Shown piece after piece: positions 25,935 to 35,330 of a stretch of DNA of 64,000 bases. This DNA comes from Diploscapter coronatus (Eukaryota > Nematoda > Chromadorea > Rhabditida > Rhabditidae): assembly GCA_964036155.1 (NCBI GenBank), contig OZ038422.1, positions 16,267,201 to 16,331,200 on the forward strand, read 5' to 3'. Numbering within the stretch: position 1 is the stretch's first letter; each line of letters opens with the position of its first letter. The position numbers were made by a program, and so were the translations under genes. A model generated the notes under the pieces. It searched no databases. It had not been told where the DNA came from and was given only the letters and a program-made list of their open reading frames with translations.

Positions 25935-27776
25935 ATGGTCCGGTTAGCGTTTTTGTCACTTGTCGTATTGGCTTGTGTGCATTGTAAGAAGACAAACAAC
26001 GATGAACATGATGGAGAGTGTGTAGATGGAGTCAATAACGTCATCAAGATTGAGGACATCTCAAAAGGTTAAATTTTCTTTGACAAAATCTATAAATTCC
26101 AAACCGCTCATATTTTATCGACATCTTCGAGTACAAAGTTAATGAGACGTGTCCTAGTGGCTACTAGAAACAAAAAGCCATTCGAATTGAAGTTTCTTTG
26201 ATCAGAGCTGCTGGCAATAAAACTGATAAAATACGCACGAAAGAAAGGCAATATCTTAGGAGAGTGTAAAGAAGGAAAAAGAATGAAGGAAAATTGACTA
26301 ATGGGGTATGAAGACGAGCTTTATCAAAATCGAATCTACCCTTTTATAGTTTATGATTTCAGGTAAGGGCAAGCTAGTTTTTTCTGACGTGGAAGTGGCG
26401 ACATACGACGAGCACAAAAATCCCTCGTGTGTTGATGGAAAAGGAGAATTCCGACTACCTGGGCATTTCAAACTTCATAAAGGTTGAGAAAATGGGAAAT
26501 AGGAAAATATCGCAAGGAAAATATCTAGGTTTTGTCGAAGTCAAAGAAGCGGTCACCGAGCCACCCACGTTGGAACTCGCTCTAACTGTCGAGAAGAACA
26601 GCTTCTTGGTGGGAAAAGTCTGCCAAGATGGAAAGAGTCAAAATTCATTCGTACCGGATGCTCTTTGGCGAGTTTACAAGATACTAATTTGCATCGAATT
26701 AAGACAAAATGCATGAATTTGTCCATTTATAAGACCTCAACAAAATTTAGTCTTCAACCAGGGGGCTGGCACAGTTATAAAATCGTACCAAATTCGGTGT
26801 ATAAATACAAAATATTCGTAACTTTCATCCGCTTTTCGATGAAAAATTACAAATGTTCTGTTTCCGTACACTTGTTTATTTCAGTAGTTATGCAAACTCC
26901 TTGCTGTACTTTACCTGTGCGTAGTCCTATTTATAAAAGAAGTTGATCTTCACCAATTTTAGTACACTTCATTTTTAAAATAAACCAATTTTCTTCAGCA
27001 AAATGAATCTCTGTGCGTTGGCGACTTCGCTCTGCGATCTGATGAAACGACAAACGAATGGCAAACTCGACATGACAGTTTTCACGCAGAAGGACCCGAT
27101 TGATATCGGAGCTCTTCCAATTCCTCAACTAGGGGTAAGTTCAAATTTCTAAAAATCAAGTATGAGTGAAATTTGATCTGAAGATATTGTGAATTTTGAA
27201 GTTGAAATCTATCTGGTTTCGAATTAAAACTCGATGTGAATTCACATAGCCCAAATTAAAACTTCATCCACTGATAAGCTTACAGGGTGACTGGAAAGTG
27301 AAAGCGTCGATCATCCAAGGCAAGACTTTGATAGCCAGTGCGGGTATTGGAAAGGGAGGCAAGGACTTCTTCACAGTCTATGTGAGATTTCATTTATTTT
27401 CTAAATCAAGAATGTTCGAAGATGACAGCTATAGAATGAAGGCAGAACAGCATAGACGTCCCACCTTTTCTACAATATGACAGCACGATTTTCCAAAGAT
27501 AAATGGCATTATTTGACAGAAATCGTGCCGTCCTATTGCTGTTGCCTTCGAAGATTGGAATGTTAAAGAGAGACAAGTGGACGTTTCAGTTTTCTTTAAT
27601 TTGAAAAAAAAAATTATTGGAGATAAAAACGAAATTTCGAATACTTCTATTTCAAAATCACGGAATTTGCCAACAATTATCTAATGCCTTAATCTGTTCA
27701 GTCTGCCGAGGGCTCCGGTGGCGAAATCAAGTACTCCCCTCTGCCCGGCGTCAGCCCTGACCATTCAGAGCTTTAA
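25935..27776 (+). CDS. Secreted ML-superfamily / GM2-activator-like lipid-binding protein
   Basis: The signal peptide MVRLAFLSLVVLACVHC starts at an ATG directly after CTTCAG. Exons: 25935-26067, 26363-26482, 26529-26667, 26999-27134, 27286-27381, 27702-27776; they sum to 699 bases (232 residues) with every phase matching, provided the intron at 26668 uses a GC donor (TG|GCGAGT). That junction creates a cysteine in PDALCKMNLCALATSLCDLM. The C-terminal part (LPIPQLGGDWKVKASI…GKTLIASAGI) follows the layout of GM2 activator, in which hydrophobic strands plus a GNYRIESVL-like strand close a lipid cup. Such proteins present glycolipids to lysosomal hydrolases or carry lipids outside the cell. Family assignment is by pattern only; the N-terminal 60 residues are less typical. 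Confidence 0.6.
27456..27592. repeat. Short imperfect hairpin repeat in the last ML-like intron
   Basis: GACAGCACGATTTTC (27479-27493) pairs with GAAATCGTGCCGTC (about 27520-27533), and outer parts pair weakly (CGTCCCACC against GTGGACG). The unit contains ACAATATGACAG, a 12-mer that recurs at 50658 and 60116. It may be a small non-autonomous element. Confidence 0.4.
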
Positions 27777-28431
27777 GACCTCAGCCTTCCTCGACAACCT
27801 CCTCTTTGTTGCATTTTTGATTGTTGCCTTTCATAGTCTTTCTCTCATTTCTTGTTTTATTGTTATGAGTGCTCATTTTTGGATTTGATAATCGAATGAA
27901 TTTTTAGAGATTAGCTGACAATTTGATAGGTTGACAGGCCAATGTCTCCTTGTAAACTATGCACACTTTAAAAGCTAAAATTTACTAAACACAAGGAATA
28001 GATTTGATATACATTGGGATACATTTGATATCAAAATAATCGGTATGGAATGTCATGAGGATTAGTTTGAACTAAAATATATTTTGCCCTCATTCTTTAT
28101 AAAAGCAAAATTCAATTTTCAAAGTTTGCATTGATTACGACGAGCCCCGGATAATCGATTCGTCATACGCACAAATCACTAAACCACTCATCACTCATCG
28201 CCTATTTACGATCGAGTATTTTGATTTGAACTGATCACGTCTTTGATAGAGCATAGTGATTGAATGACTGCATATTTGCAGATTAGAGCCATCGACAAGA
28301 CGAAAACAACGATGAATATGTCTGTGATGCCTGTGGTCTAGGGCTTAGCAGTGCACTTTCTAGCCCAGATCGACATAAAATACAGCCTTCTTCTCAATTT
28401 TATCGCCAGTCCCATCTTGAATCATTGAAAA
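27777..28431. other. Spacer between the ML-like and saposin genes
   Basis: About 650 bases of AT-rich DNA, including the 3' end of the upstream gene. GATA-like TGATAA/TTATCA sequences are present but common in such DNA. Spacing is too large for a typical nematode operon. No other gene was seen. Confidence 0.3.
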
Positions 28432-29603
28432 ATGCACTATTCTACTTCTTTATTCGTATTTTTCTGTATCTTTACCTATGCAAACCCATATTCAGTCGAT
28501 AGAACCAACGAATTTCCTCTGCTTCCATTGCCGTCCTCAACAGAGACGCCCTCGGAAGTGTCTAACAACAGCATTTCCCTGATCAGCTTCGAAGGCGAAA
28601 TTTCCAGTTGGATACATCGAATCGAGGTGATTTATCATTTTTATCCATTTATATCTTCGCTAAACCCGAGCAATTGTAGGAAGCGAAATGTCGTCATCGA
28701 TTTTTTCAGGAGCTCTTCAATTTCCTCTGTAACAAATGCAAAAGAATCGTCCAGAAAGTCGACCGAGAGATTGATTCTCAATCGCTGAAGAAGGTGAAAA
28801 ATCAAAGAAATTGACACGAAAGGGCTATATTAATTTGCTAACGAGCGTTTTATCAACGGATTTAGGGTTACGAAATATAGGATATAGAAAAAAAAACCTA
28901 TGACAAGTACATCTATTGAACTCCTTCGAATTATCAGCGTCTTATCGTGCTGCAGATACTATTTTCACAGATCTACTATTTCTCACTACACATATTTTCA
29001 GCCATTCCTCGCGTTTGAAAAACGGAAAAGGCTGTCGATGCGAAATATTAGGCCGATAAATAGTATTTTAAGCGCGATGAGACGTTGATAATTCGAAGGA
29101 ACCATCCGTTAAATAGACACAGGAACCCCACAACAGCATTATGAAAATTTAGGATGTCGAGCACGTGTGTGAAAATTACATCAGCAACCGAAGTTTTCGC
29201 GATATTTGCAAATTATTAGGTGAGATCTAAATAATGATCTCGATACTCTACGCAAATCTAGTAATTTTCAGCCGAAGACATTCTGGGTGAGTTGTACAAG
29301 CAACTAGCAAGACTTGAGCCTAAACCAATCCTCTGCACTCAAATTCGACTATGCAATACATGCGACGTTGGAACAACCACGCCATCATTTGTTGCCGCCG
29401 AAAATGACAATAACACGGTTCCGCAAGATAATTCACATAATGAAATGTATGAAAAACCTTGGAATGAAAACAACTAACGGAATACTTTCAGTGATCTGTT
29501 ACAAAATGTAACGTCGATATTGGGGAATAAATTCAACCCGAATATTTTCTACTCAAAACTAGCTGAACTTCACAAGTTACTCGACGAAATCAACGCCAAT
29601 TAA
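28432..29603 (+). CDS. Secreted saposin-B-domain protein (saposin-like)
   Basis: Exons 28432-28626, 28710-28793, 29153-29219, 29272-29446 and 29492-29603 sum to 633 bases (210 residues), all phases agreeing. The signal peptide is MHYSTSLFVFFCIFTYANP. The single saposin-B domain covers about residues 66-150 with the standard six cysteines: CNKC (C1, C2), HVC and DIC (C3, C4), ILC and RLC (C5, C6), between amphipathic helices. A Ser/Thr/Asn-rich N-terminal segment and an Asn-rich C-terminal segment with potential N-glycosylation sites surround it. Saposin-like proteins bind and perturb lipid membranes, either as lysosomal activators or as secreted amoebapore/caenopore-type antimicrobials in nematode gut. 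The sequence alone does not decide between them. AATAAA at about 29667 is a likely poly(A) signal. Confidence 0.82.
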
Positions 29604-30657
29604 TGCCTCTATAAGCTGATCTTCCTCATGGTTTCTCATTGTGTGTACATAATTCAAACGATTTCAATAAAAAATTGTTTATTTTCTTCCTGTTCGCATG
29701 TATTTAAATGAACCTGGAAGAAAAAGTTATCGCAGTTGGAGAGGAGAAAGAAGCGCATTGCCTATTTTTCGGAATTCCTTTAGCTATTCATTAGAAATAC
29801 CTATTCCTTATGTTCACATGAAAAAATCTTCAATCATGAACAATGTGCAAGCGCAATTTTTAGTCTAATTTAGTGCTGTTAGTCAGATTCTTTCAGTAGA
29901 CTAGAAGTTTCTAACAATCACCTTCAATAATGAGACAAAACGCTATACTAAATTCAGACACGTTATAATACAATTTCGTCATGATACAGTTCAGTATCTT
30001 CAACCATATCTGCTTTTATACTAGATCTTCCAGAAATTCCTTTCGATACGGATAAAGGAATCTGTGGACGATGACAATTAAAGTTAACGCAAACAGACCC
30101 ATCAAATTGTATTTCGTTTTCAATTGTGCAAGTTCGATATTTAACATCACTATTCAACTTCACTTGCGTAAACGTACTTATTTGATCTCTCAGATCATAG
30201 TTCTATAATAAGAATCCACTTACAGATCAATCGATAATTTTAAAAATTATTTTATCAGACAAATATCTCAAAAATTAAAATTATCGAATAAATCATGATG
30301 ACGAAGGTTGAGATTTGATAGAAATTAATTTTTAATCAAAATTTTTAAAATCCACATTGATCACAAACTCATTTTAAAATATTTATTCTTTATGCGCATA
30401 AACAATTTAGAATAAATACAGTACCGGCCAGAAGTTATGTGGATCGAATATTTTATTTTTGAAAAAGTCGACGATATCATTGTTCAAGTCTGTTAATAAT
30501 TGAAAGGTCACAAAAATTCTACATTTTTACATGTCAAACAATTATACATTTGCTAATTAGCATAAATATAGTGGTTCATAAAATCATAGAATTCGCGTAA
30601 CATTTGACTGGTATTGTGTTTTATAAAATCGTGCTTGAGCTAGTCGATCATCCGAAA
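29604..30657. other. Saposin 3' region and the outer flank of the inverted duplication
   Basis: The saposin poly(A) signal sits near 29667. From about 30297 rightward the DNA belongs to the left arm of the inverted duplication and is the 3' flank of the minus-strand ABF-like gene. A minus-strand frame at 29963-30163 has no recognisable motif. Confidence 0.4.
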
Positions 30658-31424
30658 TCAAACAACGATTTTATTGGAGCTGATGGATTTGGGATGAGTC
30701 GATGTCGTGTTATAGATTGTGCCGATATGAAGAGAGGATTCCTCAGCGAAGCAGTTTAAGCAGTCGCAATAGTTGTCGGTGCACACAAACACCCAACAAT
30801 GCTACAAAATATTCAAGATTCATTATATATTGCTCAAATTTAAGTAGCATGCGATTTTATTAAAAAATAATCGATATTTATAAAGAAATTTTCATGAAGG
30901 CGAAATTTTCCCTATTAGTGTGATTCGTAAGAATATTTGAACAAAATAAAAGCGTACCATCGGAATTTTATGCATACAAAATAAAGCTAGCTTACCCTTC
31001 GAGTGCATTCAGCACTGCAACTCGGTGCGCAGTCGGCTGAGTTCTCAGGTACAGAAGCTTTGCATCCTGAGCAGGCACAGGCATCGTTCGCGTTGCAATT
31101 TCCGGTGTCACAGCCCTACAAAAACATCATTAAAGTTATGAAATGCGCACGCAGGTTTTAGACAATTATATATTAGAATAATGGCTAGAGGTTTGAATGA
31201 AATGATTTCAATCTTCATTAAGATATTCAAGCATGTGGTGTAAAAGCTTTAGGTCACTCTAAGATAATAGTAGAATTTACCTGCAGGTTGCACGACAGGA
31301 GACATGACAGATTGCCCTTGGTTCCAATGGCGCAGCTCAATCCACTCGATTCGTCGGCCAGCGTCGAGTGGAGCATCGAAATAGCGAAGAGGGAGCAGCA
31401 GACGAGGGTGATGAAGAACTTCAT
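30658..31424 (-). CDS. Two-module ABF/defensin-like secreted peptide, copy A
   Basis: Exons 31424-31281, 31115-30996 and 30801-30658 sum to 408 bases (135 residues), all in phase 0. A signal peptide (MKFFITLVCCSLFAISMLHS) is followed by two cysteine modules. Module 1: C-x9-C-x3-C-x4-C-x4-C-x4-C-x-C-x2-C (SCLLSCNLQGCDTGNCNAN). Module 2: CAPSCSAECTRR, then HCWVFVCTDNYCDCLNC. The C-x3-C plus C-x-C-x2-C pattern is that of CS-alpha-beta peptides, and the eight-cysteine spacing matches nematode ABF/ASABF antibacterial factors. Each intron falls before the fourth cysteine of a module. A tail of about 30 residues ends SSNKIVV. Probable role: secreted antimicrobial defence, by family analogy. Compared with copy B, exon 1 is virtually the same but the second half of module 2 is very different. 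Confidence 0.85.
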
Positions 31425-31779
31425 TGTCGAATTGGCAAGATTGAAATCGTAGGTTTACGTATCTCATGACCAACGCAAAAGTCTGCTCCTTATATACAAT
31501 TTCAAGGCCAGCTTTGAGCGTACAAAATAACAAATTTACAAAAATCTGACCCCTGTTATCGCAAAGCTTGGACGATTTTTCTTGCTTTCAATAGATGTGC
31601 CAGCTTGATCCAACTCCATGTGTTTGAAACCTTTTGGCCTTTACAATGCCTACCTCCTTGCCCTGAGTCCAAGTTACGATTTGATTTTGCGTTATCAGCA
31701 AGTTTAAGCATTGCTAATTCACTTCTCAAAAGTTCAATTTGATAAGGAATAATTTATTTAGTATCGTATGAAATCACAT
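31425..31779 (-). promoter_or_regulatory. Promoter of copy A, shared design with the other two ABF-like genes
   Basis: Reading toward the gene, the TATA box TATATAAG (complement of 31489-31496) lies about 65 bases before the ATG. Upstream are GATA-like sites (CGATAA within TTTGCGATAACAGG near 31555, TGATAA near 31695, CTTATCA near 31742). Almost the same block precedes copy B and a more diverged copy precedes the three-module gene. GATA sites would fit intestinal expression in nematodes; that is inference. Confidence 0.6.
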
Positions 31780-31963
31780 TTAAATATGTAGATAAGTGGA
31801 TTATGAACATGAACAAGTTTAATTTTTAAAATAATCAAAATCTTTACAATATTTAAACGAGTATTTTTTGTTAACGATGTTCAGGAAAACAATGAAGAAA
31901 TAAAACAAATGATCATTACTGACAGAACTATATTTTAGCAATGTCGTTTAGTTTGACAAATCC

Positions 31964-32675
31964 TTATTGGCAACTTGAGCACAGACATTTACCGAACGCA
32001 CAAACATGTATTCCGCATCCCTGAAACTCAAAATTATCCATTCCGTTATCTTTTGAAGTTTCCTAACAAACCATTTTCGAGCAATAAGTCCGACAATTAT
32101 TTTCTTCACAACTGTTTGATTTGCTAGGATTTGAGACTTGATTTGGTGCAGATTGGAGTGCTTCATGGCGCGCATTTTGATTCATTTCAACGTTTTCGAG
32201 CTTGACGATGTCATTCTTAAGACATCTTGAGCAATAACATTGTGTGCCAAGACACATTGAATCATAGCATGACTAAAATTGTTTGATGCTTTAATTTTAT
32301 AAATAATCTGCGTACTCTTTTCATGCATTCAGTATTGCAAGTGGAAAAGTCGCAAATGCTTGCATCGGAAGACGTTTGATTGGCTGCTGATTGAAGCGGA
32401 ACGGTGTCTTGAGCCGTTTCGACTTGCCTGACTGTTTTGACTTGCTCGACCGTTTCCATCTGTGGACACCAGTTGCAGTAGCACCTATCTCGCATGCACA
32501 AACCGCCGCCCTCGCACTTCTGAAAGCATTATAAATCGATTTAGTCCAAATCATAATGTTATTTGGATACCAAATTGAAACAGCGAAAGGAGCAATCTCC
32601 TGGATTGCAACTTCCTTCGATGCCAGATGCCATGCAAGCGAAGAGAATAGCCAGGAAGACGACTTTGCTTGACAT
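31964..32675 (-). CDS. Three-module ABF/defensin-like secreted protein
   Basis: Exons 32675-32571, 32519-32316, 32272-32072 and 32020-31964 sum to 567 bases (188 residues), phases agreeing. The signal peptide is MSSKVVFLAILFACMASGIEG. Three eight-cysteine modules follow: CNPGDCSFRC…KCEGGGLCMRDRCYCNWC; CDFSTCNTECMKR|SCYDSMCLGTQCYCSRC; CEENNCRTYCSKM|GCGIHVCAFGKCLCSSC. Each has C-x3-C, then C-x4/5-C-x4-C-x-C-x2-C, as in ABF/ASABF peptides. The modules are joined by two linkers of roughly 35-40 residues. The linkers share a LQSA-x-NQ core (PLQSAANQTSSDAS and ALQSAPNQVSNPS), evidence of internal duplication. Phase-0 introns interrupt each module at or next to the same place. ABF-type peptides I know of have a single module, so this arrangement is unusual. 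Function as antimicrobial is inferred from fold pattern and secretion. Confidence 0.85.
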
Positions 32676-33030
32676 TCTTAGAGATTCAAGAATATTGAAG
32701 AAACTAATTTTCAAAGCGTTTTGAAATTCATTATCACAGACTCGGCTTTTATACTCAGCTTTGAGCGTACAAAACGACAAATCCACAAAATCTGACCCTT
32801 GTTATCGCAAAGTTAGGATGTTTTCTTTGTTTTCAATAGACGTGCCAGCTTGATCCAACTTCATGTTCTGAAACTTTTTGATTTTTGCAATTTTTACTTC
32901 CTTGCTCTGAGTCCAAGTTATGATGTGATCTTGCGTTATCAGCATTTAAGCATTATTACTTCACTTCCCAGCAGTTCAATTTGATAAGGCATCATTATTT
33001 AACGTCATTTATTTATTATCGTATGAAATC
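32676..33030 (-). promoter_or_regulatory. Promoter of the three-module gene, diverged copy of the copy A/B promoter
   Basis: The block at about 32756-33030 aligns in the same orientation with 31503-31779 (for example TTTGAGCGTACAAAA and CTTGTTATCGCAAAG, both read on the plus strand). A TATA box, TATAAAAG, is the complement of 32746-32753, about 70 bases before the ATG. GATA-like sites are kept (CGATAA near 32803, TGATAA near 32938). The copying shows that promoter and gene were duplicated together. Confidence 0.6.
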
Positions 33031-34224
33031 AGGCTAGAATTTTAGTGATCTCTACTAATATAAACATAGTCATACTTTTTTTAAATGAAATTCACATTCA
33101 TGATAAGGGAAAAGGGTTTTTATATAATTCGATCACGTTGATCACGAATATGGTAATATTTTATCAGTCTAGATCGTCTTATCACTGATTACGATTGATA
33201 ATCATAGAGAAGAAGTCGAATTTCAAATTTAATTCCGAAATCATCAATACAAACGATAAACTATTTTGAATTCTAATTTTCATTTCAAGAAACGGCGGAG
33301 ACAATGGGCGAGCCAGAATTTCATTTTAAATAAAAATTCGTGAAAATTTTCGGATGGTATAAGTTTCGATTCAACATGATTTTGAATTTGAATCTAGTAG
33401 AAACAGGTAGAAGTGCCAGAATGCTAAAATTAGCATTAGAATTATGTATTAGAACTTTTCAGTCACTTTTTCAACCTATCTGGTCGGCTCCTAATTGATA
33501 ATCATGGGAAATTCTTTCTGTGACATACTTTGGATTTCTTTCTCAAACACTGTAGTTGGAAACTTTCTCCAAATCCCTCAAAAATCGCGATTTTAGATAT
33601 CGAGACCTCGATATCTCGAAAATTAAGGACCCTCCAAAAATCTTCATATCAGACTCTGAAACTACGATATTAATTGCCTACTATGTGCTTCAGCGTTTTC
33701 ATAAATGCCAAGCACAAACGGCTTGAAAAATTTGTGAAAAAGTTCTAAGTTACGAAGAGAGATGCAACAGTCCACCATATGAGTCGAAGTTCAATAATGA
33801 AATTCATCCACTGAAATATTTTCAAAGGTCTAAAGAGCGTTCTGCTCCAGTAAATACCAAAAATCATGCTGGTATAAAATTATCCTATGATTATTCCAAA
33901 AATTCATTTGATCCCTCCAAACAGGCGAGTAAATCGACTGTTTTTGAATGATTCTGAAGATGATTTTGTGATCTGACTATTTCTAAACGATTTTACAAAT
34001 GAAGTAAATAAGAGAATTCCATATTGAAAAATTAGTTCATGCGAACTTCTTCCAACCAATCTTCATTCTCATTTCAATTTCCAAATTTAACCTGAAATTT
34101 TGAATAATCTTCGTAGCACTTTTAAAAATAATCATGCCAAGGTAAATGGTTCATTCTAATCGACAAATAGTATCGAATTTAGTTTATTTGTGACAAATAT
34201 TTAGTAGATGTCATTGAAATTCTA
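33031..34224. other. Spacer between the three-module gene and the right arm
   Basis: No gene is seen. Bases 33110-33260 resemble the reverse complement of about 35727-35850, just outside the right arm, so duplicated DNA continues here. A small perfect hairpin, GATATCGAGACCTCGATATC, lies at about 33596-33615. Confidence 0.45.
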
Positions 34225-34579
34225 GTGTGATTTCATACGATACTAAATAAATTATTCCTTATCAAATTGAACTGTTGAGAAGTGAATTAGCAATGCTTAA
34301 ACTTGCTGATAACGCAAAATCAAATCGTAACTTGGACTCAGGGCAAGGAGGTAGGCATTGTAAAGGCCAAAAGGTTTCAAACACATGGAGTTGGATCAAG
34401 CTGGCACATCTATTGAAAACAAGAAAAATCGTCCAAGCTTTGCGATAACAGGGGTCAGATTTTTGTAAATTTGTTATTTTGTACGCTCAAAGCTGGCCTT
34501 GAAATTGTATATAAGGAGCAGACTTTTGCGTTGGTCATGAAATACGTAAACCTACGATTTCAATCTTGCCAATTCGACA
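34225..34579 (+). promoter_or_regulatory. Promoter of ABF-like copy B
   Basis: The TATA box TATATAAG is at 34508-34515, 65 bases before the ATG at 34580. GATA-like sites: CTTATCA at 34258-34264, TGATAA at 34307-34312, CGATAA at about 34443-34448. The block is an almost exact mirror of the copy A promoter at 31425-31779. Confidence 0.6.
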
Positions 34580-35330
34580 ATGAAGTTCTTCATCACCCTC
34601 GTCTGCTGCTCCCTCTTCGCTATTTCGATGCTCCACTCGACGCTGGCCGACGAATCGAGTGGGTTGAGCTGCGCCATTGGAACCAAGGGCAATCTGTCAT
34701 GTCTCCTGTCGTGCAACCTGCAGGTAAATTCTACTATTATCTTAGAGTGACCTAAAGCTTTTACACCACATGCTTGAATATCTTAATGAAGATTGAAATC
34801 ATTTCATTCAAACCTCTAGCAATTATTCTAATATATATAATTGTCTAAAATTTGTGTATGCATTTCATAATTTTAATGATGTTTTTGTAGGGCTGTGACG
34901 CCGGAAACTGTAACACAGACAACGCCTGTGCCTGCTCAGGATGCAAAGCTTCTGTACCTGAGAACTCAGCCGATTGCGGAGCGGGTTGCAGTTCTCAATG
35001 CGCTCGAAAAGTAAGCTAGTTTTATTTGTTATGTATAAAATTCCGATGATGCACTTTCACTTTGTTCAAATGTTCTCACGAACCACACTAATAAAGAAAA
35101 TTTCTTTATAAATATCGATTATTTTTTAATAAAATCGCATGCTACTTAAATTTGAGCAATATATAACGAATCTTGAATATTTGCAGGGTTGCCACGGGTA
35201 TGCATGCGTCAACTCCTTTTGCACCTGCTTCTCCTGCTCTGTTGAGAAATTCTCTCTTCACATCGGCACGGCCTACGACAAGACATCGACTCATCCCAAA
35301 TTCATCAGCTCCAACAAAATCGTTGTTTGA
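34580..35330 (+). CDS. Two-module ABF/defensin-like secreted peptide, copy B
   Basis: Exons 34580-34723, 34891-35010 and 35187-35330 sum to 408 bases (135 residues), introns in phase 0. The signal peptide and first half of module 1 are the same as in copy A. Module 1 continues GCDAGNCNTDNACACSGC; module 2 is CGAGCSSQCARK then GCHGYACVNSFCTCFSC. The tail after the last cysteine ends SSNKIVV as in copy A. All sixteen cysteines of the two eight-cysteine modules are kept. The gene has the same TATA distance, intron positions and 3' flank as copy A, so both are likely expressed. Charge and aromatic residues of module 2 differ strongly from copy A, which suggests different targets. Antimicrobial role is inferred from the ABF/ASABF cysteine pattern. 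Confidence 0.85.

Larger units (their letters stand above)
30297..31779 (-). repeat. Left arm of the 1.5-kb inverted duplication
   Basis: This segment is the reverse complement of about 34225-35692. Similarity runs from the distal 3' flank (GTTGAGATTTGATAGAAATT near 30307) through a whole three-exon gene to the promoter (ending near TATCGTATGAAATCACA, 31763). The promoter and first-exon part is almost identical to the right arm. The parts carrying exons 2 and 3 are more diverged. Confidence 0.9.

Noticed and set aside
31249..34755. Identical 94-codon frames (MLFCTLKAGLEI...) at 31533 and 34471
   Set aside because: They are an alternative frame over the promoter and exon 1 of the ABF-like genes; the spliced secreted frame with conserved cysteines is the real product.
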